5,320 nt of DNA. It comes from UBA6382 sp963617965 (GTDB lineage: Bacteria; Bacteroidota; Bacteroidia; Bacteroidales; Bacteroidaceae). Location: the NCBI GenBank assembly GCA_963617965.1, contig CAVEQO010000053.1, positions 1 through 5,320 of the forward strand, read 5' to 3'. Positions 1 to 5,320 of this stretch are shown here, piece by piece. Under the pieces are notes generated by a model. It worked only from the letters and a program-made list of their open reading frames with translations. It was not told the origin of the DNA and searched no databases. The stretch's first letter is position 1; the number at the start of each line of letters is the position of its first letter. The position numbers were made by a program, and so were the translations under genes.

Positions 1-60
1 TCGAACCCACGACATTCAGAACCACAATCTGACGCTCTAACCAACTGAACTATAGTCACC
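1..60 (-). tRNA. tRNA-His (anticodon GTG), 3' end cut off by the window edge
   Basis: Read on the minus strand, the segment folds as a tRNA. The acceptor 5' strand is at 59-53, with an extra G at 60 in the place of the G-1 that marks tRNA-His. The D arm is at 50-34, with stem GTTC/GAGC. The anticodon stem TCAGA/TCTGA (32-28 and 20-16) encloses loop TTGTGGT at 27-21, so the anticodon is GTG at 25-23, which reads histidine codons. The variable loop is at 15-11, and the T stem GTGGG at 10-6 is followed by TTCGA at 5-1. The rest of the T arm, the acceptor 3' strand and the discriminator base lie beyond the left edge. It is oriented like the upstream protein genes but has its own promoter at 113-144. 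Confidence 0.95.
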
Positions 61-78
61 ATATCGGAAAGGAGTTAT

Positions 79-92
79 GCTTGCGCCCAAGC
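79..92 (-). other. Short hairpin in the tRNA-His precursor leader
   Basis: On the minus strand GCTTG (92-88) and CAAGC (83-79) form a perfect 5-bp stem with a 4-nt loop (87-84). It sits in the transcribed leader between the predicted start near 106 and the tRNA 5' end at 60. It could be a processing or stability element of the pre-tRNA. It is short enough to be chance. Confidence 0.3.
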
Positions 93-112
93 CCCTGTCC
101 TGTTTTGCGGTG

Positions 113-144
113 CAAAAGTAACGGTTTTGTTTATCACAGCCAAA
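113..144 (-). promoter_or_regulatory. Bacteroidetes-type promoter of the tRNA-His gene
   Basis: On the minus strand TACTTTTG (120-113) is an exact match to the Bacteroidetes primary sigma factor -7 consensus TAnnTTTG. TTTG (144-141) lies 20 nt upstream, within the usual 19-21 nt spacing to the -33 element. The predicted transcription start is around 105-107, giving a leader of about 45 nt before the mature tRNA at 60. The match and spacing are read from the sequence; use as a promoter is inferred from the consensus and from its position directly upstream of a tRNA. Confidence 0.75.
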
Positions 145-152
145 TTTTACGG

Positions 153-185
153 AAAAAAAACACGCCGTCAGTGCGGTTTTGCCGC
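153..185 (-). terminator. Possible weak rho-independent terminator with a T8 tract
   Basis: On the minus strand a GC-rich stretch with the small hairpin GCGG-caaaa-CCGC (185-173) and a weak GCAC/GTGT pairing just before it is followed by eight T residues (160-153). It lies downstream of the secreted protein gene and directly upstream of the -33 element of the tRNA promoter, a sensible place to end the operon transcript. Stems are only about 4 bp and the stronger one is 12 nt from the T tract, so the call is tentative. Confidence 0.25.
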
Positions 186-318
186 TTGGATTTATCCGGC
201 AGCTCAAAACGAGGCTCTTTGGCTTGCCGCTTTGTGTGGGGAATCCTGTTTTTTGCACGTACAGACGCTAATGCCCATGACAGTTAACGGTTTACGGCAG
301 GGTCTGCGGATGCTCCAT

Positions 319-333
319 TCCGGACAAACCGGA
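319..333. repeat. Small palindromic stem-loop TCCGG-acaaa-CCGGA
   Basis: TCCGG (319-323) and CCGGA (329-333) form a perfect 5-bp stem around a 5-nt loop. It abuts and shares base 333 with the larger inverted repeat at 333-377, so the two could form tandem or competing hairpins in a transcript. A further 6-base complementarity, CTCCAT (313-318) with ATGGAG (401-406), could enclose both. Function unknown. Confidence 0.35.
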
Positions 334-377
334 CAATTCGGGAAAGCGAGATTTAAACCCCACCTTCCCGAATTTGT
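333..377 (-). repeat. Inverted repeat in the 3' flank of the secreted protein gene
   Basis: AATTCGGGAA (335-344) is perfectly complementary to TTCCCGAATT (365-374). With one bulged base (375) the pairing extends by two more pairs, 333-334 with 376-377. The loop is 20 nt. It starts 34 nt after the stop codon at 411, so the transcript could carry a stable 3' hairpin. No T run follows on the minus strand, so it is not a canonical intrinsic terminator. A role in 3' end protection or factor-assisted termination is possible. Confidence 0.5.
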
Positions 378-410
378 TTCCTTAAAGTGATTCCGCCCAC
401 ATGGAGAATT

Positions 411-2837
411 CTATCTGCGTATGTATTTGCGACGGTTGATGATATATACTCCCTTTTCGGGGACGGTTGGCAGACGGTTGCCGTGGAGGTCATAGATTTC
501 ATGCCGCCCCTGCACAGAAGTGTCAATGAGATCTTCAATGCCGTCGGTATTGAAGATGTCGGTCACGTCAACGTTTGGGTTCTCGATGATGTAGAATACG
601 GAGCCGTGGTCGTTGAATGTCCAGTTGCGCAGTGCTTGCGGAGAATCTCCTGTGCAGATGCACGCGTAGTGGGTGGCATCGCCGTCCTTGCCCAGAAAAC
701 TGAAGGACTGCTTGAGCGATATGGACGCGCCGTTGACCGTGGTGGTCTCGCTCTCCTTGTTAGTGCGTATTTGCTTGAGTGCAGTTTCCTCGTCAGTGAA
801 AACATAGTCGCGGCCCGACAGCGTGACAAAAGCCTTGGCACCCGGATTGTAGAGAAAATACTGGTTGTTTTTTTTTAGTATCTGCCAGGAGTCGTAAAGG
901 CTGTAGGGGTCCACGTCTTCCTGGTAATAATTGTTGGCAATGCCCTGCACGCATCCGTTGCTGGCCTTTATGCTCACATAGTCGGTACTCACGTTGGCGT
1001 TGTATACCAGCGTACCCTCACCCGTGATGGACGTGATCAGATATGCCTTGTCGTTGGCCAGTTGCGAGAGGGCGGTAATAGTGTCGCCAGATACCGGTTT
1101 GGCGCGGTACTCTACGATGATATTCAAGGGGGAATCAAGGACGGTGACCCAAGCGTTGTAGCCGTCTATCCCGATAGGGGTTACGGCATCTGTATTTTCA
1201 ATGATGTGGTCGGTGGTTATGTCGTTGCCGTCGTAGTATGAAATGCCCTTGAACGTCACGCCTCCCTTGCTGCCCTGCGGCGCGCCTGTAACCTCTACTG
1301 TATAGGGAGTTTTGAGGGCTTCTATAAACTGCCCCTCAATGTGTACCTCGCCTCCTATCATCATTTTGGCAGGGATTGTCAGCAAACCGTTTTCGTCAAA
1401 ACTTGAATACGGGAAACTGTTGACAATGTAAAGGGGATTGCCCTTGTCATCATACTGATTGGTGGCACTGGTGTTGTAACCCGAGCGTATGACTACGCCG
1501 TTGTGGCTGAAGCCGGGGTATGGGCCAATCTTGATGGTGAAGTCTTTCCCGTAGTCGGTGTAGACGTTGTCTAACGGCTTGCCGTCAGCGGTAAGGATCT
1601 GCCCGTTGAGCGATCCTTCCGTTACTTGGACGCTGTCGGAATGTATGTCAAGAATGCGGTCTATGATTGTCCCTCCGTTGTTGGGCAGAAGATTATTGCT
1701 GTTTGAGTTGCCGGCGGGGTCAATGCAGTTCCAGTCAATCTTGTAGCGCATACGGTAGAAGCCGTTGGCTGTGGTGGAAGGCACGGTAAACGAAGGCATG
1801 GCACTGTTGATGGTATTGCCGTCAGTGGCGGTGCTGCCGTTGCTTTTGAGCCATGCGTTTTTGCCGGTACCGGTATCCTTGTAGGGATTGTAGGCCGAGT
1901 AGCTGACAATCTCGCTGCCGTCGGCGGGACGGCCGTCGTCGAGGATGTCATAGGTAAACTTGCCGTCGTTGTTCCAGTCCACATAGACATACCCCGACAT
2001 ATAGGAACCGTAGTACTTGAACTTGGGAGTGACTGTCTGGCCTGCCTTGGCACTGAAAGCATCGTTAAGCTGGTCTTTGTAGACAGTGGTGGTAAAGCCT
2101 GTTCTCTCCTGTGCGTCAAGCCCGATGGCTGTGACGTAACGGTCGTTGCGCGTGGCTTCCAAATCCTTGTCGAAACTTATGGCATACATCTCGGTGCTGA
2201 AGCGTGGCTTGGGGTTGTCGTTGATTTCAATTTGGTCTATGTAGCAGGCAAAGTCCTCTTCGCCGTTTGCGGGCGTGCGGAGGTCGGGACAGATCACAAG
2301 TGTGCTGATGTCAATGCCGTCTTTGTCGGCATCGGCGTAGCTGAAACCGTTGATGGGCAGAACCACGTCAACCCACGTGTTTGCGGCAACCTTGGACTCC
2401 GTGGCTACCTTGAACTGCTCGCACGAGCCATCCTGCCAACTCCATGCGTCTTCGGTGCGTTTGCCGAGACCGCAGATGAGTACACGGCTCTCCACCGGCT
2501 TGTAGACAAGGAAATGCACATAGCGCACCTCCTTGGTGAGGCGGAACGGTTCTTTGAGGTCTATGCGCAGTCCGAACGTGTTGCTCCCGTAGCGGCTGCG
2601 CTGCAGCCCGGCTATGCTGGAGGTCGGGTTGGGAGCTTCCTCCAGAACGGGATCCACCTGGTTGAGATGGTTGGTGATGACTTGGGCGTTGCCCTCGAGG
2701 ATACCTGTGCGGAACGGGCTTTGTTCCCAGATGTCGTACACTCCTATGGACTTGTAGTCTTCTGTATCGAAAGTTATGGTCTGTGCGTTAGCGGCAAGTA
2801 CTATCCATGCCGACGCAATGAAAAATATGTGTTTCAT
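411..2837 (-). CDS. Secreted multidomain protein with GEVED-like domain and T9SS-type C-terminal tail
   Basis: 808 residues; no enzyme family recognised. The N-terminus is a type I signal peptide with a hydrophobic core (about residues 4-17) and likely cleavage after ANA at residue 18, which supports this ATG. Residues 20-210 look like a beta-sandwich (galactose-binding-like) module. Residues 215-405 resemble a GEVED domain: VYVDWNNDGKF at 284-294 gives the acidic, Asn/Asp-rich signature, and FYRMRYKIDW at 360-369 gives the later strand. Residues 408-580 form an unassigned beta-rich section. Residues 583-755 look like a trefoil-type module common in Prevotella secreted proteins. The tail, IYDLHGNRLP at 781-790 and KGVYII at 795-800 ending in basic residues, fits a type IX secretion sorting domain. 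DSV (401) and DTI (585) fit the Bacteroidetes O-glycosylation motif. The gene starts 28 nt after the fucosidase stop with no Shine-Dalgarno, so cotranscription is likely. Inferred role: surface glycan binding or scaffold partner of the fucosidase. Domain names are from pattern recognition only. Confidence 0.85.
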   Translation of the reverse strand: MKHIFFIASAWIVLAANAQTITFDTEDYKSIGVYDIWEQSPFRTGILEGNAQVITNHLNQVDPVLEEAPNPTSSIAGLQRSRYGSNTFGLRIDLKEPFRLTKEVRYVHFLVYKPVESRVLICGLGKRTEDAWSWQDGSCEQFKVATESKVAANTWVDVVLPINGFSYADADKDGIDISTLVICPDLRTPANGEEDFACYIDQIEINDNPKPRFSTEMYAISFDKDLEATRNDRYVTAIGLDAQERTGFTTTVYKDQLNDAFSAKAGQTVTPKFKYYGSYMSGYVYVDWNNDGKFTYDILDDGRPADGSEIVSYSAYNPYKDTGTGKNAWLKSNGSTATDGNTINSAMPSFTVPSTTANGFYRMRYKIDWNCIDPAGNSNSNNLLPNNGGTIIDRILDIHSDSVQVTEGSLNGQILTADGKPLDNVYTDYGKDFTIKIGPYPGFSHNGVVIRSGYNTSATNQYDDKGNPLYIVNSFPYSSFDENGLLTIPAKMMIGGEVHIEGQFIEALKTPYTVEVTGAPQGSKGGVTFKGISYYDGNDITTDHIIENTDAVTPIGIDGYNAWVTVLDSPLNIIVEYRAKPVSGDTITALSQLANDKAYLITSITGEGTLVYNANVSTDYVSIKASNGCVQGIANNYYQEDVDPYSLYDSWQILKKNNQYFLYNPGAKAFVTLSGRDYVFTDEETALKQIRTNKESETTTVNGASISLKQSFSFLGKDGDATHYACICTGDSPQALRNWTFNDHGSVFYIIENPNVDVTDIFNTDGIEDLIDTSVQGRHEIYDLHGNRLPTVPEKGVYIINRRKYIRR
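868..876 (-). repeat. A9 homopolymer inside the secreted protein gene
   Basis: The coding strand has nine consecutive A residues at codons 655-658 (Leu-Lys-Lys-Asn). Gain or loss of one base here would change the frame about 150 codons before the stop and remove the C-terminal tail. The frame is intact in this sequence. Confidence 0.6.
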
Positions 2838-2865
2838 AGTGTATCGGTGTTGCGTTAAAGGGTGG

Positions 2866-4368
2866 TTAGTAGATGCTTATGTTGGAGAGGAGCGGACAGG
2901 CACGGCTGTCGGAAATGGTTATCCGCAAACTTTTGGCCTTGTATCCCTTGCCATAGCTGTTGGAGGTGCTCCCGTTGAGCGGCAGAATGCGCTTGTAACC
3001 CACGGTAGTGGTCTGTACCGACGGTGCCAGACGGGTCCATGTCGTGCCGTCGGCAGTGTATTCCACCGTCCAGTTCTTGATGCGCTGTCCAAGCTTTATG
3101 TATTCCTGCATCTGCAGGTAGCGGACTGTCTGTTCCGCAGGCCAGGTGAACGTGATGGTGGCGGAGGTAATCCCGTCATCGGTCGCCCAGTAGGTGTCTT
3201 TGTTCCCGTCGGTAAGGTTGTTGGCTGAATAGTTGCGGCCTGCGCCTGCCTTACGCGTTTCGCTCACCTCGACAGTGGCAGTCTTCGCAAGGTCGGTCTT
3301 GAAGCGTGTCTGCATCATTTCGCCCATTTCCTTGAGTCGGTTCACTGTGGCGGAGGGCAAGTGACCGGTGTTGTCGGGCGGACAGTTGAGAATGAGGGTG
3401 GCATTGCGCCCGACAGTCTCAAGGTACATCTGGAAGAGGCGCTCGGCACTCAGTACGGACTCGTAGGAATGCCAGAACCAGCCTCCGGTGGTGGCTTTGG
3501 CATCGCTCTCGCCGGGATGCCAAAGCCACGAGTTCTCCTGGCCTGTCTGGCGTGTGGCGTTGCTTTCAACCGTGGGATCAAGCATGGCCCAGTTGGTCTC
3601 GCCGGCCCAGCCGGCCTCGTTGCCTATCCAACGCGCTTCACCGCCCACGCCCCACATGACGCAGTTTGGGGCGATGCGGTGCACCCGGTCGCGCAGGTTG
3701 GGTATGTCGTAGTAGTAACTGCTGTTGATGCTGATGCTCGTGTTTTTGCCACCGTAGTAGCCTGAGCCGCCGTTTGCCCCGTCAAACCACATCTCGAACT
3801 GGTCACTGCCGTATTGGGCAAGTTCCTCACACTGCTTGAGGAACACGTCAACCACATAGTTGTCTTCGCCGTAGTAGGCGGAGTTACGATCCCATGGCGA
3901 CACATAGAAGCCGTATTTCATGTCAAGCTTCTGGGCTGCCTTGGCAAACAGTTCCGGGATGTTGGCGTTGCGTCCGTTGTCGTTGCCGGCCTTGGTTATG
4001 TTGTGTGTCGTGGTGGCGGTAGGCCAGAGACAAAAACCGTCGTGGTGTTTCACGACGGCAATACCGCCTTTCATTCCGGCCGCCTTTACCGCAGTGAGCC
4101 ACTGTTCGGGGTCGGGCAGTTTGGTGGGGGCGTATCGGCTTTCGTCTTCGTCTCCGTTGCCCCATTCCTGTCCGGTAAATGTATTCATTCCGTAATGGAA
4201 GAAAGCGTAGAATTCCGTCTCGTTCCACAAGAGTTGTCGTGTGGATGGCACGGGGTGGCATGGCATGGGCTCATTGTCGGGATTGCTGAGCGTCTGCTGC
4301 TTGAGTTCCAGCTGTGCGAAGGTGGCCAACGGCACAGTGAGGGCAATGAGTAGTGTTCTGGTTTTCAT
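2866..4368 (-). CDS. Secreted alpha-L-fucosidase, GH29 (subfamily B-like) with C-terminal F5/8 type C domain
   Basis: A retaining glycosidase releasing terminal L-fucose; subfamily B-type enzymes prefer alpha-1,3/1,4 fucose on Lewis-type glycans. 500 residues from the chosen ATG. Residues 1-18 are a signal peptide (MKTRTLLIALTVPLATFA, cleavage before Q19). An in-frame ATG at 4428 would bury it behind 20 extra residues, so 4368 is preferred. Catalytic-domain marks: FHYGMNTFTGQEWG (57-70), KHHDGFCLWP (107-116), YGFYVSPWDRN (152-162), and EMWFDGANG (192-200) with D196 as the expected nucleophile. RWIGNEAGWAGETNW (246-260) is the usual GH29-B segment; E251 is the likely acid/base, E244 an alternative. 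Residues from about 361 to 500 form an F5/8 type C (CBM32-like) sandwich, with NNLTDGNKDTYW at 383-394. There is no lipobox cysteine and no T9SS tail, so the enzyme is probably periplasmic. It lies 69 nt after folD and 28 nt before the secreted multidomain gene. Family call is firm; linkage preference is inferred. Confidence 0.93.
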   Translation of the reverse strand: MKTRTLLIALTVPLATFAQLELKQQTLSNPDNEPMPCHPVPSTRQLLWNETEFYAFFHYGMNTFTGQEWGNGDEDESRYAPTKLPDPEQWLTAVKAAGMKGGIAVVKHHDGFCLWPTATTTHNITKAGNDNGRNANIPELFAKAAQKLDMKYGFYVSPWDRNSAYYGEDNYVVDVFLKQCEELAQYGSDQFEMWFDGANGGSGYYGGKNTSISINSSYYYDIPNLRDRVHRIAPNCVMWGVGGEARWIGNEAGWAGETNWAMLDPTVESNATRQTGQENSWLWHPGESDAKATTGGWFWHSYESVLSAERLFQMYLETVGRNATLILNCPPDNTGHLPSATVNRLKEMGEMMQTRFKTDLAKTATVEVSETRKAGAGRNYSANNLTDGNKDTYWATDDGITSATITFTWPAEQTVRYLQMQEYIKLGQRIKNWTVEYTADGTTWTRLAPSVQTTTVGYKRILPLNGSTSNSYGKGYKAKSLRITISDSRACPLLSNISIY

Positions 4369-4437
4369 TGACAGTAGTAAGTTTAAAGTTAGTATTGTGT
4401 TTTGTCCTGTTTGTGGTGAAGGTGGCACCAGAAGAGC

Positions 4438-5316
4438 CTATCCGTAGATTTTCTTCTGCCCGGCCAGCAGGGTGTTTATCATCAGCGAGCAGATAGTCAT
4501 CGGTCCCACTCCGCCCGGCACGGGCGTGATATATGAGCACAGTGGGGCGACATCGCTGAATTTCACGTCGCCTGTCAGCCGGAAGCCCTTTGGACGTGTG
4601 CTGTCGGGTACCCGTGTGGTGCCCACGTCGATGACCACGGCACCGGGCTTGACCATGTCGGCAGTGACAAATTCCGGTTGTCCGATTGCGGCGATGATAA
4701 TGTCGGCTTGCCGGCATTCCTCCTTGATATCGGCACTGTGGCTGTGGCAGACAGTTACGGTGGCGTCGCCGTGGTTCTTCTGCATCATCAGCTGCGCCAT
4801 CGGTTTGCCCACTATGTTGGAGCGTCCGAGGATTACGCACTTTTTTCCCGAGGTCTTTATGTCGTAGTGCCGCAGGAGCTCGAGGATGCCTCTGGGCGTG
4901 GCGGAAACGAAACACGGCAGTCCTATGGCCAGCCTGCCCACATTGACAGGGTGGAATCCGTCAACGTCCTTGCGGTAGTCAATGGTTTCAATCACCTTCT
5001 GCTCGTTGATGTGTTTGGGTAGGGGTAGCTGGACAATGAACCCGTCCACGTCGGTGTCGTGGTTGAGCTTCTCCACCTCGCGCAACAGTTCCTCTTCTGT
5101 TATGGTGTCTTCGAACCGCAGCAGTGTAGATTTGAATCCGCACTCGTTGCATGCTTTCACCTTGTTGGCCACGTATGTTTCGCTTCCCCCGTCGTGACCT
5201 ACGAGAATCGCCGCAAGATGAGGTTGTTTGCCTCCGTTCTTTATCAGTTCGTCCACCTGTCTGGCGATGTCAAGTTTGATGGAGGCTGCTGTCTGTTTTC
5301 CGTCGATTAAAATCAT
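4438..5316 (-). CDS. folD: FolD: bifunctional methylenetetrahydrofolate dehydrogenase / methenyltetrahydrofolate cyclohydrolase
   Basis: Cytosolic one-carbon enzyme that oxidises 5,10-methylene-THF with NAD(P)+ and then hydrolyses methenyl-THF to 10-formyl-THF, feeding purine and formyl-Met synthesis. The 292-residue length is normal (E. coli FolD is 288). The N-terminus MILIDGKQTA matches the family's start, which supports this ATG, 4 bases from the window edge. The active-site YVANK motif has Y48 and K52, corresponding to E. coli Y50 and K54. VDGFIVQLPLP (90-100) includes Q96, and KDVDGFHPVNVGRL (116-129) is the conserved substrate-site segment. The dinucleotide-binding loop is VILGRSNIVGKP (161-172). 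The second family signature, PGGVGPMT, is at 267-274. All key residues are present, so the enzyme should be active. Its promoter is off the right edge. The downstream fucosidase is unrelated in pathway, so any cotranscription would be incidental. Confidence 0.98.
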   Translation of the reverse strand: MILIDGKQTAASIKLDIARQVDELIKNGGKQPHLAAILVGHDGGSETYVANKVKACNECGFKSTLLRFEDTITEEELLREVEKLNHDTDVDGFIVQLPLPKHINEQKVIETIDYRKDVDGFHPVNVGRLAIGLPCFVSATPRGILELLRHYDIKTSGKKCVILGRSNIVGKPMAQLMMQKNHGDATVTVCHSHSADIKEECRQADIIIAAIGQPEFVTADMVKPGAVVIDVGTTRVPDSTRPKGFRLTGDVKFSDVAPLCSYITPVPGGVGPMTICSLMINTLLAGQKKIYG

Positions 5317-5320
5317 TGTT

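Larger units (their letters stand above)
61..410. other. 350-base intergenic region without a protein gene
   Basis: Between the end of the 808-residue secreted protein gene and tRNA-His no frame on either strand looks coding. The open frames here of 61-87 codons have no family-like motifs and no credible upstream signals. From right to left the region holds inverted repeats (319-377) in the 3' flank of the secreted protein gene, an unremarkable stretch at about 190-318, a minus-strand T8 tract at 160-153, the tRNA promoter (113-144) and the tRNA leader (61-106). Confidence 0.7.

Noticed and set aside
1..60. tRNA-His as an integration site for the fucosidase unit
   Set aside because: Elements that use tRNA genes normally insert at the 3' end, which faces away from these genes. 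No integrase or repeated tRNA fragment was seen on the 5' side.
96..105. 10-base word TGTCCTGTTT shared with 4403-4412, upstream of the fucosidase, as a common regulatory site
   Set aside because: Several 10-base repeats are expected by chance in a window of this size, and it lies in the transcribed leader rather than in a promoter.
127..390. 87-codon plus-strand open frame in the intergenic region
   Set aside because: It overlaps the tRNA promoter and the inverted repeats, has no recognisable motif or domain, and has no upstream promoter or ribosome-binding signal.
387..878. 163-codon plus-strand open frame
   Set aside because: It is antisense to the well-supported secreted protein gene and its translation shows no family features.
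2232..2858. 208-codon plus-strand open frame
   Set aside because: It is a mirror frame of the start of the secreted protein gene; the opposite strand has the signal peptide and domain structure.
4384..4391. TAACTTTA as a fucosidase promoter -7 box
   Set aside because: It lacks the final G of TAnnTTTG, and no TTTG lies 19-21 nt upstream on the minus strand.
4366..4428. Alternative in-frame start at 4428 adding 20 residues to the fucosidase
   Set aside because: The extension places a clear signal peptide (starting MKTRTLLIAL) inside the protein; the ATG at 4368 puts it at the N-terminus.
4414..4430. Hairpin TGGTG/CACCA between folD and the fucosidase as a terminator
   Set aside because: The stem is only 5 bp and no T run follows on the minus strand.
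4271..4915. 214-codon minus-strand open frame overlapping folD and the fucosidase
   Set aside because: The composition is rich in Arg, His and Gln, as expected of an out-of-frame reading, and it overlaps two genes with conserved motifs.

Overview
The window looks like chromosomal DNA of a member of the Bacteroidales, most likely Prevotella or a relative. Four things point there: FolD of the Bacteroidetes type, a secreted GH29 fucosidase of the Bacteroides/Prevotella kind, a neighbouring protein with a GEVED-like domain and a type IX secretion (Por) style C-terminal tail, and a tRNA promoter matching the Bacteroidetes -33 TTTG / -7 TAnnTTTG consensus. No recognisable Shine-Dalgarno sequence precedes the two secreted-protein genes, which also fits the phylum. 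The genus assignment is an inference from sequence style.

Every supported gene is on the minus strand, so the transcription order runs from the right edge to the left. First is folD (5316-4438), a complete one-carbon metabolism gene. After 69 nt comes a 500-residue secreted alpha-L-fucosidase (4368-2866), and after a further 28 nt an 808-residue secreted multidomain protein (2837-411). A 350-base non-coding stretch (61-410) follows. It holds inverted repeats downstream of the last gene, a T8 tract that may mark a terminator, the tRNA promoter and its leader. The window ends inside tRNA-His(GTG), whose 3' end lies off the left edge.

The fucosidase and the 808-residue protein form a likely two-gene transcription unit for handling fucosylated glycans outside the cytoplasm. 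The enzyme has a signal peptide, a GH29 catalytic domain close to the alpha-1,3/4 (subfamily B) type and a C-terminal F5/8 type C (CBM32-like) domain. The partner has no recognised catalytic motif. It appears to be built from beta-sandwich/GEVED/trefoil-like modules and ends in a possible surface-sorting tail. No SusC/SusD pair or regulator is visible here, so this is not a complete polysaccharide utilisation locus within the window. The remaining long open frames on both strands are shadows of these genes. The most unusual item is the pairing of a fucosidase with the uncharacterised secreted multidomain protein; nothing here establishes a wholly new system.
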